Assembly (NCBI GenBank): GCA_048265185.1
Contig: JBLXBZ010000010.1
Coordinates: 5,724-69,723 of the forward strand
Source of the DNA: JBLXBZ01 sp048265185
GTDB lineage: Bacteria > Pseudomonadota > Alphaproteobacteria > Rhizobiales > Stappiaceae
Direction: 5' to 3'
DNA: 64,000 bases
The notes beneath the pieces are model-generated. The model had not been told where the DNA came from. It saw only the letters and a program-made list of their open reading frames with translations, and did no database searches. This document shows, piece by piece, positions 35,961 through 44,452 of the stretch. Every line of letters starts with the position of its first letter. The first letter of the stretch is position 1. The translations under genes were made by a program, and so were the position numbers.

Positions 35961-36040
35961 GAGCGGCGTTTATATTGTGATTGTAGCGCATTCGTGGATG
36001 TCGTGCGACTATATAGTCGCCGTTTTGAGGATGGCGTTCA

Positions 36041-36310
36041 TAAGGAACCATCATAGTCGGGACTCAGCAGATTGGCGTGCCGCTGCTTGATCGTCCGTTT
36101 CTTCTTGCGAGCCTTGCTCGGCGCCTCCCGCAGTCAGGCTGACAGCTTGTCGGCAAAGGCATGGAGTTTTCTGGGACGTTCGGGAAGCTTGAATGTGGGG
36201 GCAACTGTATCGGCACGCAGATACTTGTGCACTCTATGCTGGGGCAATCCGGTGCGATGGGAGATCTCCCGGCTCGAAAACCGATCACGAAAACGCCAAC
36301 GCCTGATAAC
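36041..36310 (-). pseudogene. IS21-family IstA remnant
   Basis: On the minus strand, from about 36310 downward, the frame reads REISHRTGLPQHRVHKYLRA, then RPRKLHAFADKLSA, then a TGA at 36129-36131, then LREAPSKARKKKRTIKQRHA. This is the start-to-middle of an IS21 IstA transposase (HTH, then the SRKQRRTxKQxHADL-type segment). The stop replaces the tryptophan expected after the SA pair. No IstB or intact end remains. The surrounding 35961-36687 shows no other gene. Confidence 0.7.
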
Positions 36311-36687
36311 GCTCTACAACGCTATGTCTATCACGGCTTCATCCCCTGCGGGAATCATGTAGGGGGCATGGGGAAATTCTCGGTGAAAACTAAGAAACCG
36401 GCATAAGTAGGCGATCCTCCCTGCATAAGGTTGTATTTTTGTCAAGCACAATTTCAGTAAAGCCACTGCAAATGGTTGCCGCCCGCCTGCAATAAGCATA
36501 TCATGCATACACATTTCTTCTTTGCGTGTTTGTGTCTGATATTCAAATATGACCAACTAATTCAAAGAGTTAATGTTTATTTAGGTTGTAGTTTTCATGG
36601 TGAATATTTTGAATCAGCCTCAAAAAATCTAGATCATTCCACTCCAGTGACGCTCCAGCTTGGAGTGCTATGATCTACTGAATTCTG

Positions 36688-36693
36688 TATAAT
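36688..36693 (+). promoter_or_regulatory. Possible -10 element for the GGDEF/EAL gene
   Basis: A perfect TATAAT lies about 18 bases before the ATG at 36711. A 7-bp inverted repeat, cactcca (36640) and tggagtg (36661), lies just upstream and could be a regulator site. No clear -35 at 17 bp and no clear ribosome-binding site are seen, so the transcript may have a very short leader. Confidence 0.35.
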
Positions 36694-36710
36694 CCCCCCA
36701 AAAAAATGTG

Positions 36711-39700
36711 ATGAGTGCCGTGCCAAAAATTGTCCGACGTAGTCCCATTTTTTTTCCGCCTATAATTAATCGGCTCGGATTGTGGCTAGTGTCAGCACTT
36801 CTCGTCATCACCGTGTCGGTGGTGTCCATCGCTGTTTTTAGCGTCGACAAGCTTTATTCCGATCAGAGGTTGCGCGGCGCTGAGCGACTGTCGGAAGGCG
36901 CCGCCATTATCTCCAATCGCATCGATCCGGTGGTCTCAGACTTGCGTTTCATCGCGCGCAGCAACTCCATGATGCATGCTGCTAGCTCGAAAAGCACATT
37001 TACTATCAATAGATTAGAGGCAGATTGGCTCAACCTTGCTGAAGTGAAAGGCGCTTACGACCAAATTCGCTGGATTGACGAAAACGGCATGGAGCGTGTC
37101 AGGGTCAATTTTAGAAATGGAGAAGCGGAGATTGTCGCGCAGGATCAACTGCAAAGCAAAGTTGACCGTTATTACTTCCAGAAGACAATTACGTTGCAGC
37201 AGGGTGAAATCTATGTTTCGCCGCTTGATCTCAATGTGGAAAATGGGGTCATCGAAGAGCCGGCCGTCCCGGTAATTCGCATTTCTACGCCTGTTTATAA
37301 CCGCTCTGGCGCGAGCCGGGGCATCGTTGTCGTCAATTATCTTGCTGGACCATTGCTTGAGCAATTGCGCGCCATTGATCCGGGTAATCTTTGGCTTTTG
37401 AATGACTTGGGATACTGGTTTTTAAGCCGCGCTCCGGACGCTGAATGGGGGTTTATGTATGGCGATCAAAGCGCGCGACTAGCTGTCACCGCGCCGGACA
37501 TCTGGGACGCGGTCACCAAGAGTGAAGCGGGGGAGCTGCGCAATGAAGATGGTTTCTGGCTGTACCGCTGGCTTAAACCCTTCTCTCTATCTTCCGAACT
37601 ATATGGTTTGGACGTTAATGGCGCTGATGTCGTGTCACCTCAGTCGGAAAAAATGGCTGATTATCGTTGGCTTTTGGTTATGCAAACGCCGAATGACGTT
37701 TTGGCGGCGAAAATACGCGAAGTCTGGTTGATCGCTTTCTCGAGTCTCGCGCTTTCATTCGCCGTCATTCTTGTTAGTGGTTGGCGCATTGCGCGTGCGA
37801 ACTGGCGGGAAAAAGAAGCTCTCGACAATTTGAAAATCAGCCATGCGTTGCTGGAGGAGAAATCCGAACAGCTGACGGCGGAAGTGCTGCGCCGCAGCAA
37901 GGCGGAGATCAAACTTCGCGGCGCAGTTGAGCTCTACAAGGCTGTGTTGAGAAATTCGGTCGATAGCTTTTTGCTCCTAGACCGTAATGGCGAGATCAGG
38001 GAAGCCAATGATGCGTTTTGCCAATTGGTGGGGTGCAGCATGGAACAGGTGCTGGGGCGTAATATCAAGGAATTTGGCTTTGATGAAATCAGCCAGGATC
38101 TATCGGGGATGTTCGCCAGCATTGATATTGACCGGCGCGATAGGATTGAAGCCGGGGTGCGCATCAAGGGCGGAGAAGAACTCATCATTGAGATGAACCT
38201 TGTTTATCTTTATCAGACAGACAATGTCTTTGCTTTCATGCGCAATGTGACGGAACACAAAATCCATATGGGCGAGCTGGAGCGTTCCGCTTATTATGAT
38301 GTTCTGACTGGCCTCCCGAACCGCTCCTTGTTGACCGAGCGGATGGCGCAGGCAATATCGTCAACCTCAGGCGAAAGTGGGCTGGTCGCCATTCTGTTTA
38401 TCGATCTGGACGGGTTCAAGCAGGTCAATGACGTGCATGGCCACGCCGTTGGTGATGAGGTTCTGATCACGCTGGCCAAAAGGTTTTTGCGCTGCGTGCG
38501 TCCGGTGGATACAGTGGGGCGTTTGGGGGGAGATGAATTTGTCGTCCTTTTGGCGAGTGTCCAGAATGAAGATGCCTGTCTCGCCATTGTGGAAGAGCTT
38601 TTAGCACAGGCGGCGAAGCCGGTGTCTTCCGGCGGCGGCGAGCACAGCGTCACCGCAAGCATCGGCGTGGCCTATTTCCGGCCCGGTGACGTGGCCGATC
38701 CTGACCTTTTGCTCAGGCGCGCCGATCATGCCATGTATTCCGCCAAAAGCAGGGGGCGGAACTGCTATTATCTGGCGGAAGATGCTTTTGATGATGACCG
38801 GGATGCGGCGCAGCAACGGATCAAGGATTTGCGCCATGCGCTTGAAAACGACGAGTTCGAGCTTCATTATCAGCCTAAGGTGAACGCCGTCACGGGGCAA
38901 ACCGTTGGCGCAGAGGCGCTTATCCGCTGGCGCCATCCTGAAAAGGGCTTGCTTTATCCCGCCGCCTTTTTGCCGATGATCGAAGGCCATCCGATTTATT
39001 TTGAAATCGCGTCATGGGTCATGCGTTCCGCCATTAGTCAAATTTCTGAGTGGAACAAGCGCGGCAAGACTGTTTGTGTTAGTATTAATGTATCCGTCAA
39101 TGAACTCATGGATCCAGACTTCGCCGATAGACTTCGCTGCGCTCTGGGGGATTTTCCAGAGGTGCGACCGGAGCAAATGGAGCTTGAGGTGATTGAAACC
39201 AACGAGCTTGGCAGTAATGATCTGGCTAAGATCAATATCGCCGCTTGCAAGGCCATTGGCGTTTCGATCTCCATTGATGATTTCGGAACGGGATATTCTT
39301 CACTGTCGCAGCTTAGAAATCTTTCGATCGACACGATCAAGATTGATCGTAATTTTGTTGTAAACGCCACCGAAGCCCCAGATGATCTGGCGATTCTGAT
39401 CGCGATTAACTCGCTTGCTCGCGCCTTGGACAATGAAGCGGTGGCTGAAGGCGTGGAAACGGAAGAGCAGGGGAGGTTGCTGTTGCTTCTGGGCTGCCGT
39501 GTGATGCAAGGCTATTTCTTCGCTCGCCCGATGCCGGCGGCGGATTTTTTCAATTGGCCCGGCTTTCAAAAGCGCCCGGAAAGTTGGGAGGGGGTAAAAC
39601 GCATCAGATCTCATAATCACGCCTTTTTAACAGCCATTGTTTTTCACAAAGCGTGGCGTGCGCGCCTTCTGGCTATGTTGAACGGCGCTGTGAGCGCCTC

Positions 39701-39992
39701 CAGCGACCCAGTTGATTGGCGCGCCTGCCAGTTTGGTCGCTGGTTGGCGTCTGAAGATTATGCCCGTTTTGCGCAATTGCCGGAAATGAAGGAGATCGTT
39801 AAATTACACGATGATCTCCATGAAGTGGCTGACAAGGCGTGCGAAGCTCATAAGTTAGGAGAATTGGGGGAAGTTGAGCTTCAGAAAGAACGTCTTGGCG
39901 AGCTTAGCTCAGCTCTGGAGACGCTGGGCTATACTGTATTGCGTAATGCTGATGACATGAACCTGCCCGGAGAAAGTGGAGGGATTTTCTGA
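36711..39992 (+). CDS. Membrane GGDEF/EAL protein with Cache-like, PAS and C-terminal CZB domains
   Basis: A 1093-residue c-di-GMP turnover protein. A first membrane span at about 22-45 is followed by a periplasmic Cache-like sensor region to about 335 and a second span at about 338-360. A PAS domain covers about 409-525. The GGDEF domain (about 528-690) has intact GRLGGDEFVVLL. The EAL domain (about 706-960) has AEALIRW, IDDFGTGYSSL and GVETEEQ, so both activities look possible. The last 120 residues form a CZB-like zinc-binding module: HKAW near 980, CQFGRW near 1007 and LHDDLHEVADKACE near 1033. CZB domains sense zinc, as in the diguanylate cyclase DgcZ. The start is ATG at 36711 or GTG at 36708. 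Confidence 0.92.
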   Translation: MSAVPKIVRRSPIFFPPIINRLGLWLVSALLVITVSVVSIAVFSVDKLYSDQRLRGAERLSEGAAIISNRIDPVVSDLRFIARSNSMMHAASSKSTFTINRLEADWLNLAEVKGAYDQIRWIDENGMERVRVNFRNGEAEIVAQDQLQSKVDRYYFQKTITLQQGEIYVSPLDLNVENGVIEEPAVPVIRISTPVYNRSGASRGIVVVNYLAGPLLEQLRAIDPGNLWLLNDLGYWFLSRAPDAEWGFMYGDQSARLAVTAPDIWDAVTKSEAGELRNEDGFWLYRWLKPFSLSSELYGLDVNGADVVSPQSEKMADYRWLLVMQTPNDVLAAKIREVWLIAFSSLALSFAVILVSGWRIARANWREKEALDNLKISHALLEEKSEQLTAEVLRRSKAEIKLRGAVELYKAVLRNSVDSFLLLDRNGEIREANDAFCQLVGCSMEQVLGRNIKEFGFDEISQDLSGMFASIDIDRRDRIEAGVRIKGGEELIIEMNLVYLYQTDNVFAFMRNVTEHKIHMGELERSAYYDVLTGLPNRSLLTERMAQAISSTSGESGLVAILFIDLDGFKQVNDVHGHAVGDEVLITLAKRFLRCVRPVDTVGRLGGDEFVVLLASVQNEDACLAIVEELLAQAAKPVSSGGGEHSVTASIGVAYFRPGDVADPDLLLRRADHAMYSAKSRGRNCYYLAEDAFDDDRDAAQQRIKDLRHALENDEFELHYQPKVNAVTGQTVGAEALIRWRHPEKGLLYPAAFLPMIEGHPIYFEIASWVMRSAISQISEWNKRGKTVCVSINVSVNELMDPDFADRLRCALGDFPEVRPEQMELEVIETNELGSNDLAKINIAACKAIGVSISIDDFGTGYSSLSQLRNLSIDTIKIDRNFVVNATEAPDDLAILIAINSLARALDNEAVAEGVETEEQGRLLLLLGCRVMQGYFFARPMPAADFFNWPGFQKRPESWEGVKRIRSHNHAFLTAIVFHKAWRARLLAMLNGAVSASSDPVDWRACQFGRWLASEDYARFAQLPEMKEIVKLHDDLHEVADKACEAHKLGELGEVELQKERLGELSSALETLGYTVLRNADDMNLPGESGGIF

Positions 39993-40019
39993 TAGCGCTG
40001 AACGTGACGGTATGCCTCT

Positions 40020-40260
40020 ATGAACAAACGCGCGAGGCGGGCATTCACTGAAGAGTTTAAGCAGGAAGCCGTTGGCTGACAGAAACCAGCGGGCGCGATC
40101 GCCTAGATTGCCGTTGATTTGGAACTTGGGCTTTCGACGTTGACCCGCTGGAAGCGGCGATGTCGGGAACTCGACCTGCTGGCGGTCATCACGAGGATAC
40201 GTTCAAGGAACTCCCACGGCTTCGCAAGGAGAATGAGCAACAAACCCAGCCTGACGCTCT
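40020..40260 (+). pseudogene. IS3-family OrfA remnant, + strand
   Basis: An ATG at 40020 begins NKRARRAFTEEFKQEAVG, the start of an IS3 OrfA (helix-turn-helix transposase). It is followed by a stop and then, in shifted frames, by LGLSTLTRWKRRCREL and LPRLRKENEQ. Several stops and frame changes make it non-functional. It joins another IS3 piece on the opposite strand. Confidence 0.7.
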
Positions 40261-40372
40261 TTCACTATCCCAATGATCTGCTCTTCGCTGAAACGGTTTC
40301 TCTTCATCGTCTGTCTCCTCAGTTGGAGAACTGGCTAACTCAAAACGTCGGACTTTTCAGGGGAGCAGGTCA
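40245..40372 (-). pseudogene. IS3-family (IS407-like) 5' end remnant, - strand
   Basis: On the minus strand an ATG at 40307 starts MKRNRFSEEQIIGIVKERQAG, the start of an IS3-type OrfA, then runs into the other remnant. Upstream, tgacctgctcccctgaaaag at 40353-40372 looks like the terminal inverted repeat of IS407-group elements. Only this end remains. From 40373 to 40781 I see no gene. Confidence 0.65.
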
Positions 40373-40781
40373 CGGCTCATAAGTTCCCCGCAAACGAGAT
40401 TTTGAAAACGCGACTTCAACCCGCCCAGCCAAGAGCCTGCTAAGACGTCGAGCCTTGATAGAGGGAATCGGCCCGAGTAAAATTCGGATGGGTGTTTTGC
40501 CATAAATGCTTTCAAGATCACAGGAAATCCGGATCTGGAAGCGAAAGCCACTGGGGGCGCCACATTGACGAGTTTCCGGATGCGAATGTGAGTGCAAACC
40601 CGCCCGAAAAGATCTGGTATCCAATAAAATAATCTATGGAAATGGGAAGTGGCAGACAGAGAGCCCGCCATAACGTTTTGCGATCTATCGCAACCCATCG
40701 TAAAATCCTTATATATCATGGATATTTATAAAACTTCCATCGCGATATATTGCAACACGTCGCAGCTAAGCGCATTATCTT

Positions 40782-40802
40782 TGGTGGGTAAGTTGGCGGG
40801 TA
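40782..40802 (+). repeat. Left boundary repeat (attL-like)
   Basis: The sequence is tggtgggtaa followed by gttggcgggta. It matches the copy at 52363 in 20 of 21 bases. It contains two ggYgggta half-motifs, which often stand just upstream of DUF4102-type integrase genes and may be integrase-binding sites. The integrase ATG lies 17 bp downstream. Confidence 0.65.
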
Positions 40803-40818
40803 AAATAGTTAGGTTCCC

Positions 40819-42111
40819 ATGCCAAAAATTGCAAAAGAGCTTTCTGCGCTTGAAGTGAAGAATTTGCGTCATCCCGGCGTAGGACGCAATGTCTGTTTTC
40901 CGGTGGGAGGAGTAGCAGGTCTGTATTTACAGATAACGCCCAGCGCGGGGCGTTCTTGGCTGTTGCGCACAACCATTGCCAACAAGCGGCGCGAAATTGG
41001 TCTCGGTGGTTATCCTGATATAACTCTAAGCCAAGCCCGTGAGCGCGCACGCGAGACGAAGGCGCAAGTGCTTGCTGGGATCGATCCTGTCGCCCAGCGC
41101 AAGGCCTTCAAAGCGGCGCTTGTGGCCGATCAACGACGCGGAATGCTCTTTAGCGAAGCGGTGGATCATTATCTGGCCGCTAAGCTCGACGCCTTCAAAA
41201 ATGATAAACACCGAGCGCAATGGCGAAGCACGCTGGAAACTTACGCCACGCCAGAGCTGGGTAAGATGCTCGTGCAGGATATCAACGTGCAAGACGTGCT
41301 GCGCGTTCTCGAACCGATCTGGCACAGCAAAACTGAAACCGCATCACGCCTGCGCGGGCGCATTGAGTCAGTCCTATCGTGGGCCACGGTTGCTGGCCAT
41401 CGGTGAGGGGATAATCCGGCGCGCTGGGCGGGCAATCTCAAAGAGCTCCTGCCCGCGCCCGCCAAGCTCAAGGGCGACGCGAACCAACCCGCCTTGCAGA
41501 TTGACGATGCGCCGCTTTGGTTAGAGGATTTACGCAAGCGTGGGGGCTTTAGCAATAGAGCTCTGGAATTTGCAGCGTTGACCGCATCCCGCTCGCAAGA
41601 AGTGCGCGGCGCACGTTGGGATGAGATTGATCTGGATAATGCGTTGTGGACCATCCCAAGCAGCCGCATGAAGATGAACCGCGAACATCGTGTGCCGCTA
41701 TCAGGCGATGTAATGACGCTATTGCGTGCATTGCCACGGCTAGAAGGTAGCTCTCTGGTGTTTCCGGCGGCTCGAGGTGGGCAATTGTCAGACATGGCCC
41801 TCAGCGCCGCCATGAAGCGCCTGCACGCCGCCAAGAAAGCCCAAGATGGGGCGGGATATATAGATCGCATAAGCAAACGCCCGGCAGTGCCGCATGGCCT
41901 GCGATCAACCTTTCGCGATTGGATCGCAGAACGAACGCACTTTCCCGGCGATATGGCGGAGGTTGCCTTGGCGCATAAAGTCGGGAATGCTGTTGAAGCG
42001 GCCTATCGGCGTGGCGACATGGTGGAAAAACGGCGTTTGATGATGAACTCTTGGGCGGATTACCTGACTGGCAAAACGCAGGCTGGGGCTAATGTGGTGA
42101 GAATCGGATGA
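40819..42111 (+). pseudogene. Tyrosine integrase (DUF4102/P4-type) split by an in-frame TGA
   Basis: The open frame MPKIAKELSALEVKNLRHPG...SVLSWATVAGHR ends at a TGA at 41404-41406. The same frame then resumes at once with GDNPARWAGNLKELLP and continues to 42111. The N-terminal DUF4102 arm-binding domain lies before the stop. The catalytic domain after it has the conserved ASRSQEVRGARWDEIDL, HGLRSTFRDWIAE and LAHKVGNAVEAAYRRGD motifs. Without the stop the protein would be 430 residues, full length for the family. The rest of the frame is clean, so the mutation is recent, a sequencing error, or read through. A downstream start at 41494 would give only a partial catalytic domain. Confidence 0.85.
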
Positions 42112-42911
42112 GGTATGGCGAAGGGGATTTTTCCAACTCATGGATGGAGGAATGGCGATGGTGCGATACTCTTTCGGTGGTTGAAGCGGCTATGTTGGCG
42201 GTTAATTTAAACCCTTCTGAACTTGAGCCTTCAACGGTTGACCGTTTATGGGAGGGGCGTTTTCATTTCATCGGCACAGAACACAGCCTAATAAAAAATC
42301 ACATGCGGGCACCAAGATTTGTTCCTGTTTTTCGCGCCATTACAAGAGCGGTGACCGCGATGGAACTGGAGTGCGAGGCTGTGCATCTCGCAAGACAATT
42401 GCCGATAAACACGGCCTTGAGCAGAGAGCTTGAAGAGTTCCCAATAGACGACGAGGGAGTGATTTCATATGATTTGTTGCTCGCTTCTAACGCTTTGGTT
42501 TCGGCAAATTTCGAGATACCCGAAGATAGCAATTCACGAAATTATTTTTTCAGACTGGAGCCTGATTGGGAGCGCACGACAGTCAAAATCGATAAGCTCC
42601 GAAGTTGGATAGAGGCAAAAGGCCTTCGGCCAAGGTTTTTCTTTCCAGAACCTTCTTCAGACACCGACGCCTTCAAAGATCAAACCCATGACCATTTTTC
42701 CGCTGAGTTAACTTTGGCGGTTAAGGCTTGGGAGGCGCTGGCTTCAACGCAAAAGTTCCCCAGAGGCGTTAAAGAAGCCGTTTCCGCATGGATAGACGCC
42801 AACCCAAATGCGTGGCGTGGAGAAGGCGAACTGTCCAACAACGCCAAAGATCGAATTATCACGCTCGTGAATTGGAAAAAAAGCGGTGGCGCGCCCTCAA
42901 CCGGAGGATAA
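42108..42911 (+). CDS. Hypothetical protein of the integrative element (267 aa)
   Basis: A 267-residue protein whose ATG overlaps the integrase stop by four bases (ATGA), so it is translated with the integrase. It is mostly helical, with no membrane segment or signal peptide. It starts with MRYGEGDFSNSW and a Trp-rich segment (WMEEWRWCDTLSVVEAAMLAV). The C-terminal part (about 195-255) looks like a small helical module with WEALASTQKFPRGVKEAVSAW. I do not recognise a named family. The position directly after the integrase suggests an accessory to integration or a regulator. The 43134 AlpA gene follows after a 222-bp gap. Confidence 0.75.
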   Translation: MRYGEGDFSNSWMEEWRWCDTLSVVEAAMLAVNLNPSELEPSTVDRLWEGRFHFIGTEHSLIKNHMRAPRFVPVFRAITRAVTAMELECEAVHLARQLPINTALSRELEEFPIDDEGVISYDLLLASNALVSANFEIPEDSNSRNYFFRLEPDWERTTVKIDKLRSWIEAKGLRPRFFFPEPSSDTDAFKDQTHDHFSAELTLAVKAWEALASTQKFPRGVKEAVSAWIDANPNAWRGEGELSNNAKDRIITLVNWKKSGGAPSTGG

Positions 42912-43133
42912 CCATCCCCCTTTGCTCTTGAAACCTACCCCCTGATTAACCCATTGAACCTAAAGATATCTATAGTTGAAATGAGACTTTCATTTAATCC
43001 CGCGCGTATGAACGGGAGGCTAATCATATGCGCAAAATAGGGTTAGTTATTTGAACCGAGCCCGCTATTTCATGCGGCATTGAACGCCTCATATTCCAAT
43101 CATTCGCAACGCCAACTGATTGGAGCAAACAGC

Positions 43134-43310
43134 ATGGCGCAAACTTATCTTTCCGATCTTCAACTCGCCGCCCGCTATGGCGTTCACCGATCGACGCCCT
43201 GGCGCTGGGCCAAGGTGGATCCGACCTTTCCCAAGCCTGTGACGTTATCGCGGGGGTGTACCCGTTGGAGTTTGTCCGAACTGGAACTCTGGGAAGAAGC
43301 GCGGCGTTAG
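43134..43310 (+). CDS. AlpA-like small DNA-binding protein
   Basis: A 58-residue MerR-like helix-turn-helix protein: SDLQLAARYGVHRSTPWRWAK, then FPKPVTLSRGCTRWSLSELELWE. This is the AlpA (Pfam Phage_AlpA) pattern. In P4-like elements, AlpA activates integrase expression and excision. The ATG at 43134 follows tggag at good spacing; an upstream frame from 43080 lacks similarity. Confidence 0.87.
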   Translation: MAQTYLSDLQLAARYGVHRSTPWRWAKVDPTFPKPVTLSRGCTRWSLSELELWEEARR

Positions 43311-43411
43311 ACCGCGCCTTTGAAACGAGGCCGCGGCTAATATCGTAAGTAGTGGAACATCACGATATTAGCCCCACCTCTTTCCTTGCAATTAATAAAG
43401 GAGCCATGGAT

Positions 43412-43627
43412 ATGGCTAAACATGGCTCGGGCCATGCCCGTTATTCTATTGTCAAATTGAACGCCGTTCATGCCGAAACTTGGGATAGAAAGCGTGGTCG
43501 TTGCGCGACTGTTTGCAACATCCACATAGGGCGTGAAGATTGCGCAGTTATCACCAATTTCAGCATGCCGGCCCGCTATGTCCTGCGACGCACAATTGCG
43601 CAGGCTTCGAAATGGGGGGTGGTGTAA
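43412..43627 (+). CDS. Small hypothetical protein (71 aa)
   Basis: A 71-residue soluble protein. It has an AAGGAG eight bases before the ATG at 43412, and this spacing excludes the ATG at 43406. It contains Cys residues in RCATVCNIHIGREDC, which could bind metal. The stop (TAA) overlaps the next ATG (TAATG), so the two genes are coupled. The family is not recognised. Confidence 0.65.
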   Translation: MAKHGSGHARYSIVKLNAVHAETWDRKRGRCATVCNIHIGREDCAVITNFSMPARYVLRRTIAQASKWGVV

Positions 43628-44070
43628 TGGCCCCAAAAAAATTCAAACGCGGAGGCGGTAAATTCGTGCAGCTTCCACATGCGCTGATTGGCGAGTGGGA
43701 GCGCCTGAGGGTAAGCACCGGCGCGCGAGCCCTGCATATCGCATTAATCCATCGGTTTAATGGCCATAACAATGGACGCGTTTACCTGCCCAGCCGTGAA
43801 GCCGCCAAGGCGCTGGGCGTGTCGCGCAATACCGTGAGTGTTTATATTCATGAGCTTATAACCTGCGGCTTCATCGTCCAGACAAAGGGCGCGGCGCTAG
43901 GTGTGGAGGGCAAAGGACGCGCCGCCGAATGGCGCTTGACGCATTTACCCTGTGATGGAAAGTCGCCCACTGCGGAATATCGAAAAACAGAAACCCGGAG
44001 CAAAAACCGTGCATCCCCTGCACGGAAACCATGCCAAGGGCAGAAAAAGAACGAAAATTCCTTGGCTTAA
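43627..44070 (+). CDS. Winged-helix DNA-binding protein, probably frameshifted at its 3' end
   Basis: A 147-residue protein. The start MAPKKFKRGGGKFVQLPHALI and the helix-turn-helix SREAAKALGVSRNTVSVYIHELITCGFIVQ resemble a small regulator common in integrative elements and prophages. In homologues I recall, the C-terminal tail reads EKQKP then repeated KTVP-like units. Here that tail appears in the +1 frame (EKQKPGAKTVHPLHG...CSKTVP), after an A5 run at 43983-43987, and would end at 44266. The listed frame stops at 44070. A frameshift, or programmed slippage at the A run, is likely. Confidence 0.7.
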   Translation: MAPKKFKRGGGKFVQLPHALIGEWERLRVSTGARALHIALIHRFNGHNNGRVYLPSREAAKALGVSRNTVSVYIHELITCGFIVQTKGAALGVEGKGRAAEWRLTHLPCDGKSPTAEYRKTETRSKNRASPARKPCQGQKKNENSLA

Positions 44071-44117
44071 AAACCGTGCCAAAGCGCGCCCGGTTCCCTG
44101 CTCTAAAACCGTGCCAA
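44003..44117 (+). repeat. Four copies of an aaaaccgtgccaa-like motif
   Basis: The motif (a)aaaccgtgcc occurs near 44003, 44026 (as aaaccatgcc), 44070 and 44105, at irregular spacing in the same orientation. It could come from the repeated KTVP-type coding tail of the preceding gene, or be iteron-like binding sites. The region to 44452 shows no other supported gene. Confidence 0.5.
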
Positions 44118-44452
44118 TCTTACATCTAGCCATAGGCATAAGAGTTTTCTTTCTACGCATACGAGCTATTTCACAGTGGAGAAATACGCGGACCGAGCTT
44201 GTTCTGCTTCAATCCCGGAACAAAATCGGCTTGAGTGAAAAAGATCAATGCTGGTTACTCGATTAATGTGCGCGAACTTCTTCTTATGATGCTCCTGATA
44301 ATTTTAGGACCAATACGCGCGCGAGCGACCAATTCCGCAATGCGCATCGAAGAAAAATTCTACTGTGTGGAGTAGAGTTTTCAAGATGCATCACTTGGTG
44401 GATAAGGCTACATTGGCAAAAAATACCGAATAAGCTGGAAGGTTGCACGAAC

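Noticed and set aside
36640..36674. MerR-type promoter with a stretched spacer before the GGDEF/EAL gene
   Set aside because: The inverted repeat is clear, but no -35 and -10 pair at 19-20 bp fits around it, so a MerR regulator cannot be claimed.
40373..40781. 120-aa minus-strand ORF (40357-40719) as a gene
   Set aside because: It overlaps the IS end, has no good start context and shows no recognisable pattern. The stretch is reported as gene-free.
40700..40820. tRNA gene as integration target at the left end of the element
   Set aside because: No cloverleaf or CCA-like 3' end could be made from the sequence before the integrase, nor at the right repeat.
44003..44117. Short repeats as a possible CRISPR array
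   Set aside because: The copies are about 11-13 bases long with irregular spacing and no cas genes nearby. They are better explained by a repetitive coding tail or iteron-like sites.
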